A DNA stretch of 64,000 nt from contig QHSU01000064.1 in assembly GCA_003220535.1 (NCBI GenBank), positions 62,001 through 126,000 of the forward strand, read 5' to 3'. The translations under genes were made by a program, and so were the position numbers. The notes under the pieces are model-generated. The model was not told the DNA's origin, did no database searches, and saw only the letters and a program-made list of their open reading frames with translations. Below are positions 43,745 through 52,148 of the stretch, in pieces (the stretch's first letter is position 1; every line of letters begins with the position of its first letter). The stretch is from Candidatus Rokuibacteriota bacterium. GTDB lineage: Bacteria; Methylomirabilota; Methylomirabilia; Rokubacteriales; CSP1-6.

Positions 43745-44116
43745 TCAGTCGCGTCCGTGCCAGCGGTGGCCGTTCCTGCCGTGGCCGGGCGCCCAGCCAC
43801 GCTCTTTGATCACGACCGCGCGCGCCGGCGCATAGTGGACCGGTGGGTAGTAGACCGGTGCTGGCGCGTAGTACGTCGGGGGCTGGACGTAGACCGGATA
43901 GTACTCGCGAACGATCACGTGCGGACGGACCGGAGGCTGCACGACGACCGGCTGGGGAGCCGGATGGTAACCACCGAAGATGCCCGTGCCCGAGATGATC
44001 TGGTTGAAGACGGCGAAGGCACCGAGGCCGAGCGCTGCATCGGTCGACGACCCCGCGAATGCCGCGCCGGGGACGAGCAACGCCATCAAGACCGCAAGGA
44101 CCGTGAGCTTTTTCAT
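43745..44116 (-). CDS. Small exported Pro/Tyr-rich protein
   Basis: 123 residues. Signal peptide MKKLTVLAVLMALLVPGAAFA, a short hydrophobic stretch (ALGLGAFAVFNQII), then a Pro/Tyr/Val-rich segment (YYPVYVQPPTYYAPAPVYYP) and a Gly/His/Arg tail. Similar low-complexity proteins are common envelope proteins of Proteobacteria and relatives; function unknown. AAGGGA precedes the ATG. Confidence 0.65.
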   Translation of the reverse strand: MKKLTVLAVLMALLVPGAAFAGSSTDAALGLGAFAVFNQIISGTGIFGGYHPAPQPVVVQPPVRPHVIVREYYPVYVQPPTYYAPAPVYYPPVHYAPARAVVIKERGWAPGHGRNGHRWHGRD

Positions 44117-44228
44117 GTCAGTCCCTTCCGGGGAAGCTATGCCTCTGACCTCCCCTTCTGCCCGGATTAGACTAACGGTCGGCCAAAACTATTTAGTCGA
44201 CGACCTCGTCAGATTGGCTACGGTTCGA

Positions 44229-44248
44229 GCGCCGGCTTTTGCCGGCGC
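44229..44248. other. Perfect GC hairpin downstream of the acyl-CoA dehydrogenase-like gene
   Basis: GCGCCGGC (44229-44236), loop TTTT, GCCGGCGC (44241-44248). It lies 38 bases past the stop of the minus-strand gene at 44287. No T run follows on either strand, so it may be a weak or factor-assisted terminator. The rest of the 170-bp gap shows nothing else firm. Confidence 0.4.
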
Positions 44249-44286
44249 AACCGATCGACATACTCGTCGGCGAGAGATTCCTTCGA

Positions 44287-45435
44287 TTAGGACACGTTGA
44301 ACATCGACGCATCGAGCCCGAGCGCGCTCTTGCCGATGGCCTCGAGCATTCGATCGACGGTCGGCGGCATCAGCGTGCAGGTTCTGAGATCACGGAACGC
44401 GCGCTCGGCCGGGTAGTCTTTGTACGCGCCCCGGCCACCGACGATCTGGATGACCTTCGAGGTGACGTGCAGGCCGACCTCGGTCGTCATGTACTTCGCT
44501 CGATTGGCGAGCGGTCCACGCTCGAGCACGTCGGCGGCATCCCAGCGCGCCGCGGAGTCCGCGACGACCAGACCGGCTGCGTCGAGCTGCGCGGCCAGCT
44601 CGCCGACGTGGCGCTGGACGGTCGGATCCGCGGCGACGGCGATGTTCTCCGGCCTCACGACGCGCTTCTTGGCGTAGTCCATCGCGAAGGCCAGCGCGGA
44701 CTCGGCGATGCCGAGGTACACCGCCGCGTAGCCGAGGGCAAAGCTCTCGATGATACCCCCCCGGATCGCGGCGCCCGGATCGCCGAGCATCCCGTCGCCG
44801 GGAACGCGCACCCCGGTGAAGGTGACCGACGGACTGAAGGTCGCGCGCATGCCCAGCGTGTCCCACTTGCCGTCCGTGGTGATACCAGGTGTGTTTGCGG
44901 GCACCAGCGCCAGCTGGAGCGACTTCGCCATGTCGGTGCCGCCGTCGAGGGCGCACCAGACCATGTAGTACGAGGCGCCCAGGGCCATGGTGCAGAAGTG
45001 CTTGACGCCGTCCACCACGTAGCCGGCGCTGTCCTGGCGGATCACCGTCTCCATGAGCAGGGTGCGGGAGAGGCTCACGGCGGGCTCGCTGCCCCAGCTT
45101 CCGAAGAGCTTGCCGTCCCGCACCACCTCGTCGAAGTACCGTCGCTTCTGGGCGCCGGTGCCGAGCGCGTCGATGAACCGCATGACGGTGGAGTGCATGT
45201 GGACGGTCATGGCGGTGCTGGCGCAGCCACGGGCCACCGCGCGAATGACCGCGACGTAGGTCGCCATGTCGAGCCCCAGGCCGCCGTACCCGGTCGGGAT
45301 GGTGCCCGCCAGCAGGCCTTCCCGCCAGAGATCACGCCAACTCTCCACCGGATTCGCGCCGGCGACGTCGTAGTCACCGGCCCGCTGAGCGATCCGCTCT
45401 CGCGTCAGTTGTTCGGCGCGCTCGACGACGTTCAT
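44287..45435 (-). CDS. Acyl-CoA dehydrogenase-family flavoprotein
   Basis: 382 residues with the acyl-CoA dehydrogenase fold: IPTGYGGLGLDMATYVAV, SWGSEPAVSLSRTLLM (FAD loop) and QIVGGRGAYKDYPAERAFRD. After this, where classical enzymes have the YEGxxEI catalytic Glu, it reads CTLMPPTVDRMLEAIGK, so the base is elsewhere (a Glu in GGIIESFALG is a candidate) or the protein is a flavin monooxygenase of the same fold. It follows livM of system 2 by 73 bases on the same strand, so its substrate may be that transporter's cargo. Confidence 0.8.
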   Translation of the reverse strand: MNVVERAEQLTRERIAQRAGDYDVAGANPVESWRDLWREGLLAGTIPTGYGGLGLDMATYVAVIRAVARGCASTAMTVHMHSTVMRFIDALGTGAQKRRYFDEVVRDGKLFGSWGSEPAVSLSRTLLMETVIRQDSAGYVVDGVKHFCTMALGASYYMVWCALDGGTDMAKSLQLALVPANTPGITTDGKWDTLGMRATFSPSVTFTGVRVPGDGMLGDPGAAIRGGIIESFALGYAAVYLGIAESALAFAMDYAKKRVVRPENIAVAADPTVQRHVGELAAQLDAAGLVVADSAARWDAADVLERGPLANRAKYMTTEVGLHVTSKVIQIVGGRGAYKDYPAERAFRDLRTCTLMPPTVDRMLEAIGKSALGLDASMFNVS

Positions 45436-45508
45436 CTCGACTCACCTCGGACGGCGGCGCTCCGGCCCGCGACGGCCCGCGGCTCGTACAACGTCGGTCG
45501 GATCTGGC

Positions 45509-46474
45509 TCATCGCTGGACCCCGGGCCCCGTCAGTGTGCCCCAGATCCCGCGGGGAAGGAACAGGACGAACGCCATGAAGATCACGCCGATCACGAGCG
45601 GCCAGAACTCGAAGAAGATGCTGAGGCGGTCGGCCAGCACGAGGTAGGCCGCGGCGCCCACGAAGGGACCGAAGAACGTCCCCGCGCCTCCGAGCAGCGT
45701 CATGATGACGACCTGCGCTGACGTGGTGTAGTAGAGCGAATCGACGGGCACGACGGTGAGGCGGAGCGCGTCGAGCGCGCCGGCGAGTCCCGCGAACGAA
45801 GCGGAGAAAACAAACGACAACAACTTGATCCGGTTGATGTCGTAGCCGCACGCGACGGCGCGATCGCTGTTCTCGCGGATCGCCTGCAGCACGGCGCCGA
45901 ACGGCGAGTCCAGGATGCGCTTGAGGGCGGCCACCGCGAGCACCACCAGCACATACGCGAAGAAGTAGAAGGCCAGGGGGTGGCGGAGCGACACGGACAC
46001 GCCGGGCAACGCGAGCGGATGCAGCGGGATGCCGCGTAGGCCGTCGTCGCCGCCCGTCAAGTCGGAGGCGTGGAAGGCGATGAAGTAGAGCATCTGTGCG
46101 AAGGCGAGTGTGAGCATCGCGAAATAGATGCCGCGCCGGCGCAGGCAGAAGAACCCCACCAGGGCGCCGCCAACCATCGCCGCCCCGAAGCCGAGGCCGA
46201 GGGCGACCCACAGCGACGTCAGCTTGAGCTTGGCCAGGGCGACGCCGGTTCCGTACGCGCCGAGCCCATAGTAGGCGGCATGACCGAACGAAAGGAGCCC
46301 GGTGTAGCCATAGAGGAGGTTGAAGCCGAGAGCGAAGAGACCGAAGATCAACACCTGCGTCGCGAGCGACTGGTAAGGGACGAGAAACGGAAAGACGGCG
46401 AAGAAGAGGATGAAGGAGACGATGGGGTGGACGGTCACCCACGTCGTCAGCCGTCGGAACACCTCCCGGATCAT
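45509..46474 (-). CDS. Branched-chain amino acid-type ABC permease, LivM-like, system 2
   Basis: 321 residues, about nine membrane segments. GFNLLYGYTGLLSFGHAAYYG, SDLTGGDDGLRGIPLHPL, the coupling loop AIRENSDRAVACGYDINRIK and LLGGAGTFFGPFVGAAAYL are LivM hallmarks. ATG 46474 overlaps the livH stop by four bases. Confidence 0.88.
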   Translation of the reverse strand: MIREVFRRLTTWVTVHPIVSFILFFAVFPFLVPYQSLATQVLIFGLFALGFNLLYGYTGLLSFGHAAYYGLGAYGTGVALAKLKLTSLWVALGLGFGAAMVGGALVGFFCLRRRGIYFAMLTLAFAQMLYFIAFHASDLTGGDDGLRGIPLHPLALPGVSVSLRHPLAFYFFAYVLVVLAVAALKRILDSPFGAVLQAIRENSDRAVACGYDINRIKLLSFVFSASFAGLAGALDALRLTVVPVDSLYYTTSAQVVIMTLLGGAGTFFGPFVGAAAYLVLADRLSIFFEFWPLVIGVIFMAFVLFLPRGIWGTLTGPGVQR

Positions 46475-47355
46475 TCCGCCAGACCCGCCTCGCCGAAGAG
46501 TCCGCTCGGACGGACGAGCAGCACCACCGCCATCACGACGAAGACGACGATCTCGGCGAGCCTGGGGGCGAAGAACGTCGTGAGGCTGACGATCTCGCCG
46601 ATGAGCAGACCGGCCACGATGGCGCCGGCCAGGCTGCCCATGCCGCCGACCACCACCACCACGAAGCAGTCGATGATGATTTCCACGCCCATCTCGGCGT
46701 AGACCCCGCGCATCGGGCCCGCGAGAACGCCTGCAAGACCAGCCATGCCGATCCCGATCCCGAAGACGAGGAGCCAGATGCGGTTGAGGTCCAGGCCGAG
46801 GGCGCGGACCATCAGGGCGTCGCGCGAGCCCGCCCGAATGATGAGCCCGATGTTGGTCTTCTCGAGGAACAACCAGAGTGCCACCAGGACGGCCGCGGTC
46901 ACGGCGATGACGAACAGTCGGTAGATCGGAAAATTCATGAAGCCAAGATCGGCGGCGCCGGCCAGCTGCTTCGGCGGGTCGACGGTGAGGCCGATCTTCC
47001 CCCACAGGAGCTTCACGCCTTCCACCATGGCCAGCGACAGCCCGAACGTCAGCAGCAGGGGGTCGTCCGGACTGCGTCCGTAGAGCCGCCGGATCAGGAA
47101 CCGCTCGACCAGAAGGCCGAGCGAGCCCACCACCAGCGGCGCCAGGACCAGCGTCGCCCAGAAACTCCTCGTCAGCCCGAGCACGGAGAACGCGACGTAG
47201 GCCCCGAGCATGTAGAAGGCGCCGTGAGCGAAGTTCACGACCGTCATCAGCCCGAAGATCAGGCTGAGACCGATGGCCATCAGAACCAGGATCCCGCCCA
47301 GGACGAGCCCGGTGAACACCTGAGCGGCGAGCGCGGACAGGGAGACGTCGAGCAC
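46471..47355 (-). CDS. Branched-chain amino acid-type ABC permease, LivH-like, system 2
   Basis: 294 residues, about eight membrane segments. LSLIFGLMTVVNFAHGAFYM is the LivH opening, then FGLSLAMVEGVKLLWGK, AGSRDALMVRALGLDLNRIW (coupling loop) and VVVGGMGSLAGAIVAGLLIG. GTG start four bases after the binding-protein stop. Confidence 0.88.
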   Translation of the reverse strand: MLDVSLSALAAQVFTGLVLGGILVLMAIGLSLIFGLMTVVNFAHGAFYMLGAYVAFSVLGLTRSFWATLVLAPLVVGSLGLLVERFLIRRLYGRSPDDPLLLTFGLSLAMVEGVKLLWGKIGLTVDPPKQLAGAADLGFMNFPIYRLFVIAVTAAVLVALWLFLEKTNIGLIIRAGSRDALMVRALGLDLNRIWLLVFGIGIGMAGLAGVLAGPMRGVYAEMGVEIIIDCFVVVVVGGMGSLAGAIVAGLLIGEIVSLTTFFAPRLAEIVVFVVMAVVLLVRPSGLFGEAGLAE

Positions 47356-47359
47356 GCCG

Positions 47360-48577
47360 CTATGCGAACCCCTTCTCGGCGCACGTCCGATCCAGCTCCT
47401 CGTTGGCCGCTACTTTGCCGATGACGTCGAACAAGCCCCACTCGCCCTTCACCTGCTGCGGTGAGCGGACCTTGAGGATCCAGAGGTCTTGGAAGGACTT
47501 GTTGTCGCAGGCCCGCCACCACTGCTTGCCCTTGTAGTGGTCGTACTCGCGGTTCTTGCGGAGCGCGTTGGCCACCGCGTCGGAGTCGGTCGACTTGGAC
47601 AGCTCGACGCCGCGGGCCACTTCCATGATGCCGTTGTAGCCGTAGCCGGAGTACGCGTCCGGGGGCGTCTTGAACTGCCTCGTGAAGGCTTCGACGTAGC
47701 GCTTGGCCTGGGGCATGGTGTCGGCCAGCTCGTGGCAGAAGTGGGTAGCCCCGTAGATGTCCTGGAAGACTTCGGCGCCGCCCTCCTTCGTGTAGTAGAG
47801 GAAGTGAAGCGGCTGAGCGATCTTCGCGTCCTTCTTCAGGCCGAAGCTGATCGCCTGTTTCAGGAAAGGAACGTTGTCGGCGCCCGGGGTGACGGCGTAG
47901 ATCACCTCGGGTCTGGCGGCCTGGATCTTCGGGAGGTGCGCCGAGAACTCGGGTTTGCCGAGCGGATACGGCGTGCTCCCGAGAATGGTCCCACCGAGCT
48001 TGGTGATGGCCGCCGTGAACACCGCGTTGTTCTGCTTACCCCAGGCGTAGTCGGCGTAGACGACCCACCATTTCTTGCCCAGGTTCTGGATGCCGTAGCT
48101 GGCCATCGCGCGGCTGGTGATCGTCGGGTTCAGCGCCTCGTGGAAGGTCAGGGGGCTCGTGTCGGGCTTGGCGCTGATCTCGTCGGACTGGCTCACCGAG
48201 ATATAGAGCTTCTTCGCCGCCTTGGTCTGCTCGTTGATCGCCATCTGCACGTGGGCGGCCAGACCGCCCACGACGAAGTCCACCTTCTGGTTCTCGATCA
48301 GCTCCTTGGTGCGCTGGGCACCGACGGCCGGCTTGAGCTCGTCGTCACGGAACAGGACCTCGATCTTGCGACCCATCACGCCGCCCTTGGCGTTGAGCTC
48401 TTCCATGGCGAGCTGGGCGCCTTTCTGCAAATCGGCGGCGATGGCGGCGAACGTGCCCGTCAGAGGCAGCGGGAATCCGATACGGATCGGCTCCTTGCTC
48501 TGCGCGCGCAGAACAGCGGGGAAGGCCAGGACGGTTGCCCCGGCCGTTGCGGTCGTCAGGAACTGACGTCGATGCAT
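47360..48577 (-). CDS. Liv-type ABC transporter substrate-binding protein, system 2
   Basis: 405 residues. Twin-arginine signal HRRQFLTTATAGATVLAF with cleavage after VLRAQ, then a type I binding-protein fold: IRIGFPLPLTGTFAAIAADL, ELNAKGGVMGRKIEVLFRDD and VDFVVGGLAAHVQMAINEQT. ATG 48577 is chosen, with GGAGG five bases upstream; a GTG two codons earlier lies inside the Shine-Dalgarno. First gene of the minus-strand half of system 2. Confidence 0.87.
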   Translation of the reverse strand: MHRRQFLTTATAGATVLAFPAVLRAQSKEPIRIGFPLPLTGTFAAIAADLQKGAQLAMEELNAKGGVMGRKIEVLFRDDELKPAVGAQRTKELIENQKVDFVVGGLAAHVQMAINEQTKAAKKLYISVSQSDEISAKPDTSPLTFHEALNPTITSRAMASYGIQNLGKKWWVVYADYAWGKQNNAVFTAAITKLGGTILGSTPYPLGKPEFSAHLPKIQAARPEVIYAVTPGADNVPFLKQAISFGLKKDAKIAQPLHFLYYTKEGGAEVFQDIYGATHFCHELADTMPQAKRYVEAFTRQFKTPPDAYSGYGYNGIMEVARGVELSKSTDSDAVANALRKNREYDHYKGKQWWRACDNKSFQDLWILKVRSPQQVKGEWGLFDVIGKVAANEELDRTCAEKGFA

Positions 48578-48661
48578 GACCACCTCCGTCGGTGCAGGTG
48601 TGTGAAAACTCGCTCAGATCGCGCCGATGATAGGGGGCCGGTCCGCGGGTGTCAATCGTGA

Positions 48662-48667
48662 TAGATT
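48662..48667 (+). promoter_or_regulatory. -10 box TAGATT, leaderless promoter of the molybdenum hydroxylase gene
   Basis: TAGATT followed by six bases (CCCGCC) and GTG 48674. No Shine-Dalgarno. Divergent from the binding-protein gene, which by contrast has a strong GGAGG. Confidence 0.55.
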
Positions 48668-48673
48668 CCCGCC

Positions 48674-51025
48674 GTGTCGGCGCCGGCGGGCCGCATCGGA
48701 GCGCGCGTGAAACGCGGCGACGACCCGCGCCTGCTCACCGGGCGCGGCCGGTACGTGGACGACCTGACGCTGCCGCGCATGGTCCACGTCGCCTTCGTTC
48801 GCAGCGTTCACGCCCATGCGCGCCTCGCCCGCGTCGGTGTCGACGCCGCGCGCCGCGTGCCCGGCGTCGTCGGCGTGCTCAGCGGCGATGCCGTCGCCAG
48901 GCTCTGCAAGCCGTACCGCGGCATCCTCCTCCACTACAAGGGCATGAAGACGGGCGCCATGCTTCCGCTCGCCGTCGAGCGCGTGCTCTACGTCGGCGAA
49001 CCGATCGTGGCGATCGCCGCCGTGAGCCGGGCGGCCGCCGACGACGCCGCGGCGCTCGTCGACGTGCAGTACGAGCCGCTGCCCGCGGTGCTCACGCCCG
49101 ACGCAGCGCTCGCCGCCGGCGCGCCCCTGATCCACCCGGAGCTCGGCGACAATCTTCTCTACGAGACGCGACTCTCCGCCGGCGACGCCGACCGCGCGTT
49201 CGCCCGCGCTCACCGGACGTGGGCGCGCACGTTCACGACGGGCCGCCACACCGGCGTTCCGCTCGAGCCACGGGGCCTCGTCGCCGACTACGAGCCCGCG
49301 ACGCGCTCGCTCACGGTCTGGATCTCAACGCAGGTTCCGCACATGATGCAGGCGGTGCTCGCCGAGCTCTTCGACCTCCCCGAGCACCGTCTCCGCGTCA
49401 TCGCCCCCGATGTCGGCGGCAGCTTCGGCATCAAGATTCACGTCTATCAGGACGACATGGCCGCCTGCGCGATGGCCCTGAGGCTCGGTCGCCCCGTCAA
49501 GTTCGTCGCCGGCCGTCGCGAGTCCTTCCTGTCCGACATTCACGCGCGCGAGCAGACGATCCGTGTCGAGGTTGCGGCCGATGGCGACGGTATGCTGACG
49601 GCGATGCGGGCGTCGATCACGGCGGCGGTGGGGCCGTACTCCGCCTATCCCCGCTCGAGCGTGGTCGAGGGAGGCCAGGTGCTCCGTCTCCTCCCGGGCC
49701 CCTATCGCGTGCGCAACTACGACGCCGCCCTGCGCGTCGTGACGCAGAACAAGGTCGTCACCTCGCAGTACCGCGCCGTGGGACACCCGATCGCCACCGC
49801 CGTGACCGAGAGCATGATCGATCTGATCGCGCGCGATCTCGGACTCGACCCCGCCGAGGTGCGCCGCCGCAACCTCGTACGACCCGAAGAGCTCCCGTAC
49901 ACCTCGGCGACCGGCAACGTGTACGACAGCGGCAGCTACCACGCGGCGCTGGCACGTCTCCTGGACGTCGCGTCCTATGACCGCCTGCGACGGGAGCAGG
50001 CGACGGCCCGCGCGGAAGGACGGCATCTCGGAATCGGGCTCTCGTGCTTCGTCGAGCTGACCGGTCCGGGTGCCCAGTTCTACGGGGTCGGCGGCGCACC
50101 GATCTCGGGCCAGGAGGGGACGACGGTGCGCCTCGAGCCGGGTGGTGCCGTCACGGCGCTGGTCGGCGTCACCAACCAGGGGCAGGGCACCCACACGGCG
50201 CTCGCGCAGATCATCGCGGACGAGCTGGACATGCCGCTCGACCGTATCGCCGTGCTCTCCGGTGACACGGCCGTGGTGCCCTACGGCGGAGGCACCTGGG
50301 CGAGCCGCGGCATGCCGATCGGCGGCAGCGCCACCCTGCTCGCGGCGCGCGCGCTCGGCGAGCGGATCCGCACGGTCGCCGCGGCCCTCCTGGAGGCGCA
50401 CGTCGACGACCTGGAGCTGCGCGATGGACGCGCGATGGTCCGCGGCAGTCCCGAGCGCGGCCTGAGCTTCGGAGAGCTCGCCCGCACGGCCCACTTCCGG
50501 TCGAACGAGCTCCGAGGCGTGGAGCCGAGTCTCGAGGCGACCGTGCACTACACGAATCCAGCGGCGTGGACGTTCACCAACGGCGCGCACCTCGCCGTCG
50601 CCGAGGTGGACATCGAGACCGGTCGGGTCCAGGTGGTGCGGTACGTCGCCGTCGACGACTGCGGGCGGATCGTGAATCCGGCACTCGTGGAGGGCCAGGT
50701 CGCCGGCGGGATCGCCCAGGGACTCGGCGGAGCGCTCAGCGAGCATTGTCGCTATGACGACGCCGGGCAGCTCCTCTCCGCAACGCTGATGGACTACGCG
50801 GTGCCGACCTTCGTCGACGTTCCACCGCTCGAGATGCACCACCTCGAGACCCCCGCGCCGGGAATCGCCGGCGGCTTCAAGGGCGCCGGCGAGGCGGGAG
50901 CGACCGGGGCCCCCGCGGCGATCCTCAACGCGGTCAACGACGCGCTGGCGCCGCTCGGTGTGATGCTGACCGACCAGCCGATCACACCGGAGCGCGTGAT
51001 GGAGGCGCTCCGGCGGCGGAAATAG
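48674..51025 (+). CDS. Xanthine dehydrogenase/CoxL-family molybdopterin-binding large subunit
   Basis: 783 residues. Molybdenum hydroxylase large subunit: VKRGDDPRLLTGRGRYVDDL opening, VHVAFVRSVHAHARL, YVGEPIVAIAAVSRAAADDA, GGSFGIKIHVYQDD (molybdopterin contact), SQYRAVGHPIATAVTES (substrate-channel loop, not the AYRCSFR of CO dehydrogenase) and GAGEAGATGAPAAILNAVND with the catalytic Glu. The FAD and [2Fe-2S] subunits that normally accompany it are absent here. Aldehyde or heterocycle hydroxylation is likely; substrate unknown. Confidence 0.88.
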   Translation: MSAPAGRIGARVKRGDDPRLLTGRGRYVDDLTLPRMVHVAFVRSVHAHARLARVGVDAARRVPGVVGVLSGDAVARLCKPYRGILLHYKGMKTGAMLPLAVERVLYVGEPIVAIAAVSRAAADDAAALVDVQYEPLPAVLTPDAALAAGAPLIHPELGDNLLYETRLSAGDADRAFARAHRTWARTFTTGRHTGVPLEPRGLVADYEPATRSLTVWISTQVPHMMQAVLAELFDLPEHRLRVIAPDVGGSFGIKIHVYQDDMAACAMALRLGRPVKFVAGRRESFLSDIHAREQTIRVEVAADGDGMLTAMRASITAAVGPYSAYPRSSVVEGGQVLRLLPGPYRVRNYDAALRVVTQNKVVTSQYRAVGHPIATAVTESMIDLIARDLGLDPAEVRRRNLVRPEELPYTSATGNVYDSGSYHAALARLLDVASYDRLRREQATARAEGRHLGIGLSCFVELTGPGAQFYGVGGAPISGQEGTTVRLEPGGAVTALVGVTNQGQGTHTALAQIIADELDMPLDRIAVLSGDTAVVPYGGGTWASRGMPIGGSATLLAARALGERIRTVAAALLEAHVDDLELRDGRAMVRGSPERGLSFGELARTAHFRSNELRGVEPSLEATVHYTNPAAWTFTNGAHLAVAEVDIETGRVQVVRYVAVDDCGRIVNPALVEGQVAGGIAQGLGGALSEHCRYDDAGQLLSATLMDYAVPTFVDVPPLEMHHLETPAPGIAGGFKGAGEAGATGAPAAILNAVNDALAPLGVMLTDQPITPERVMEALRRRK

Positions 51026-51045
51026 CGCCGGCCGGCGTCCTGAGG

Positions 51046-51051
51046 TACCCT
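51046..51051 (+). promoter_or_regulatory. -10 box TACCCT, leaderless promoter of the selenoprotein gene
   Basis: TACCCT followed by six bases (GCGCGC) and ATG 51058. No Shine-Dalgarno is seen. The short gap after the molybdenum hydroxylase gene suggests both read-through and its own promoter are possible. Confidence 0.5.
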
Positions 51052-51057
51052 GCGCGC

Positions 51058-51612
51058 ATGAGACCTTGGGTCCGTATCGCGAGCTTGACTGTGGGCCTCG
51101 TGGTCGCGGCGGTGATCGCGCCCCGGGCGGCCACTCCGCCCGACTTCGCAAGCATGCAGGTTCAGCCGTACACGCCGCCGAAACCGGCACCGGCCTTCGC
51201 GCTGCCGGATCTCGCCGGCAAGTCGGTCAGCCTCGCCGATCTTCGGGGCAAGGTCGTGATGCTCTTCTTCTGGGCCACCTGGTGACCGACCTGCCGGGAG
51301 GAGTTGCCTCCCGTCCAGAAGCTCCACCGAGATTTTCGCGGTAAGGGACTGGAAGTCCTGCTCATCGATTTCCGGGAGGACCCAGAGCGCGTCCGGCAGA
51401 CCGTCAGGGAGCGGGGCTACACCGCGCCGGTGCTGCTCGACGAGAGCGGCGACGTGACCGGGAAGGTGTACGGGGTCTGGGGCCCGCCGACGGTCTACAT
51501 CGTCGACCGCCAGGGACGGCTGGTCGGACGTGCCACCGGGCCGCGACCGTGGGACGGCCCGGCTGGACGAAGGTTCATCGAGGCGCTGCTCGCCGCACCC
51601 GCCACGCCCTGA
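51058..51612 (+). CDS. Periplasmic TlpA-like thioredoxin selenoprotein (TGA read as selenocysteine)
   Basis: 184 residues if the in-frame TGA at 51283-51285 is Sec (residue 76). The signal peptide (about 1-25, ending RAA) is followed by a redoxin domain: APAFALPDLAGKSVSLADL, GKVVMLFFWATW, then Sec-Pro-Thr-Cys (U76, C79) and REELPPVQKLHRDF, and the cis-Pro loop GPPTVYIVD. TGA stands exactly at the first Cys of the WCxxC motif; the frame is open and homologous on both sides. A hairpin at 51291-51318 resembles a bacterial SECIS. Without Sec it would be a 75-residue fragment plus a 102-residue frame from TTG 51304. Likely a periplasmic disulfide or peroxide reductase. No sel genes are in the window. 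Confidence 0.8.
51291..51318 (+). promoter_or_regulatory. SECIS-like hairpin downstream of the TGA
   Basis: Five bases after the TGA, CGGGAGG (51295-51301) pairs perfectly with CCTCCCG (51307-51313) around the loop AGTTG. Outside it, CTG (51291-51293) pairs with CAG (51316-51318), leaving an internal loop of C opposite TC. A GU-containing apical loop and an unpaired U near the stem are features SelB-bound bacterial SECIS elements share. The pairing is seen directly; the role is inferred. Confidence 0.6.
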
Positions 51613-51755
51613 GACTGCCAGGCCGCTTGTTTGCTAATTTCGGAACGCGGATGCTAGGCTGCTATTCTACTGGTGTTCCAACCTTGGGCTAGCAGGCTGC
51701 CGTCGGCCTCCCGGCCATACATGTGGCGACGGAACGCGCCCCGGAGCAGACGAGG

Positions 51756-52145
51756 ATGGCGATGGACCCTGCATCCGCTGCTGAAGCGCGAGAGCGAGTA
51801 GCGAAGTGGATCGAGGAGACGCGACAGGTCTTTGGTCTCCTGCCCGAGCTGATGGCTGGCGACCACGAGGCTGGCGAGCGGGCTACGGCGGCGCAGAAGG
51901 AACTGGAAAAGCTCCACAAGGACATCGAGGATCTCAAGCGCGAGAATCACGTGCTCCGGCTCGAGAAGGACGAGATCGCGCAGGCGATGGCGCACATCGC
52001 CGCGAAGCTCGGGATCACACCACGCCGGAGCCCCTTCGAGCGCTCGGGCGTGGGCGAACAACCGAAGCTGGCCGACCACGTGAAGCCGCCCGAGCCACCG
52101 AAGCCGGTGGAGCCCCCGAAAGCGGTCGACCCCGCGAAACCCTGA
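51756..52145 (+). CDS. Coiled-coil protein with Pro-rich tail, unknown function
   Basis: 129 residues from ATG 51756 (GTG 51723 and ATG 51762 are alternatives; GAGG lies six bases before 51762). A helical region (about 30-80) contains heptads such as QKELEKLHKDIEDLKRENHV and is followed by LGITPRRSPFE and a tail of PPEP/PPKPVEP repeats. No membrane segment, no known domain. Cytoplasmic scaffold-like protein; role unknown. It converges on the unknown gene ending at 52149. Confidence 0.6.
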   Translation: MAMDPASAAEARERVAKWIEETRQVFGLLPELMAGDHEAGERATAAQKELEKLHKDIEDLKRENHVLRLEKDEIAQAMAHIAAKLGITPRRSPFERSGVGEQPKLADHVKPPEPPKPVEPPKAVDPAKP

Positions 52146-52148
52146 ACC

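Noticed and set aside
51286-51612. Separate 102-residue ORF starting at TTG 51304
   Set aside because: It is the continuation, in the same frame, of the redoxin domain upstream. It has no start signal of its own, and its first codons lie in the SECIS-like hairpin.
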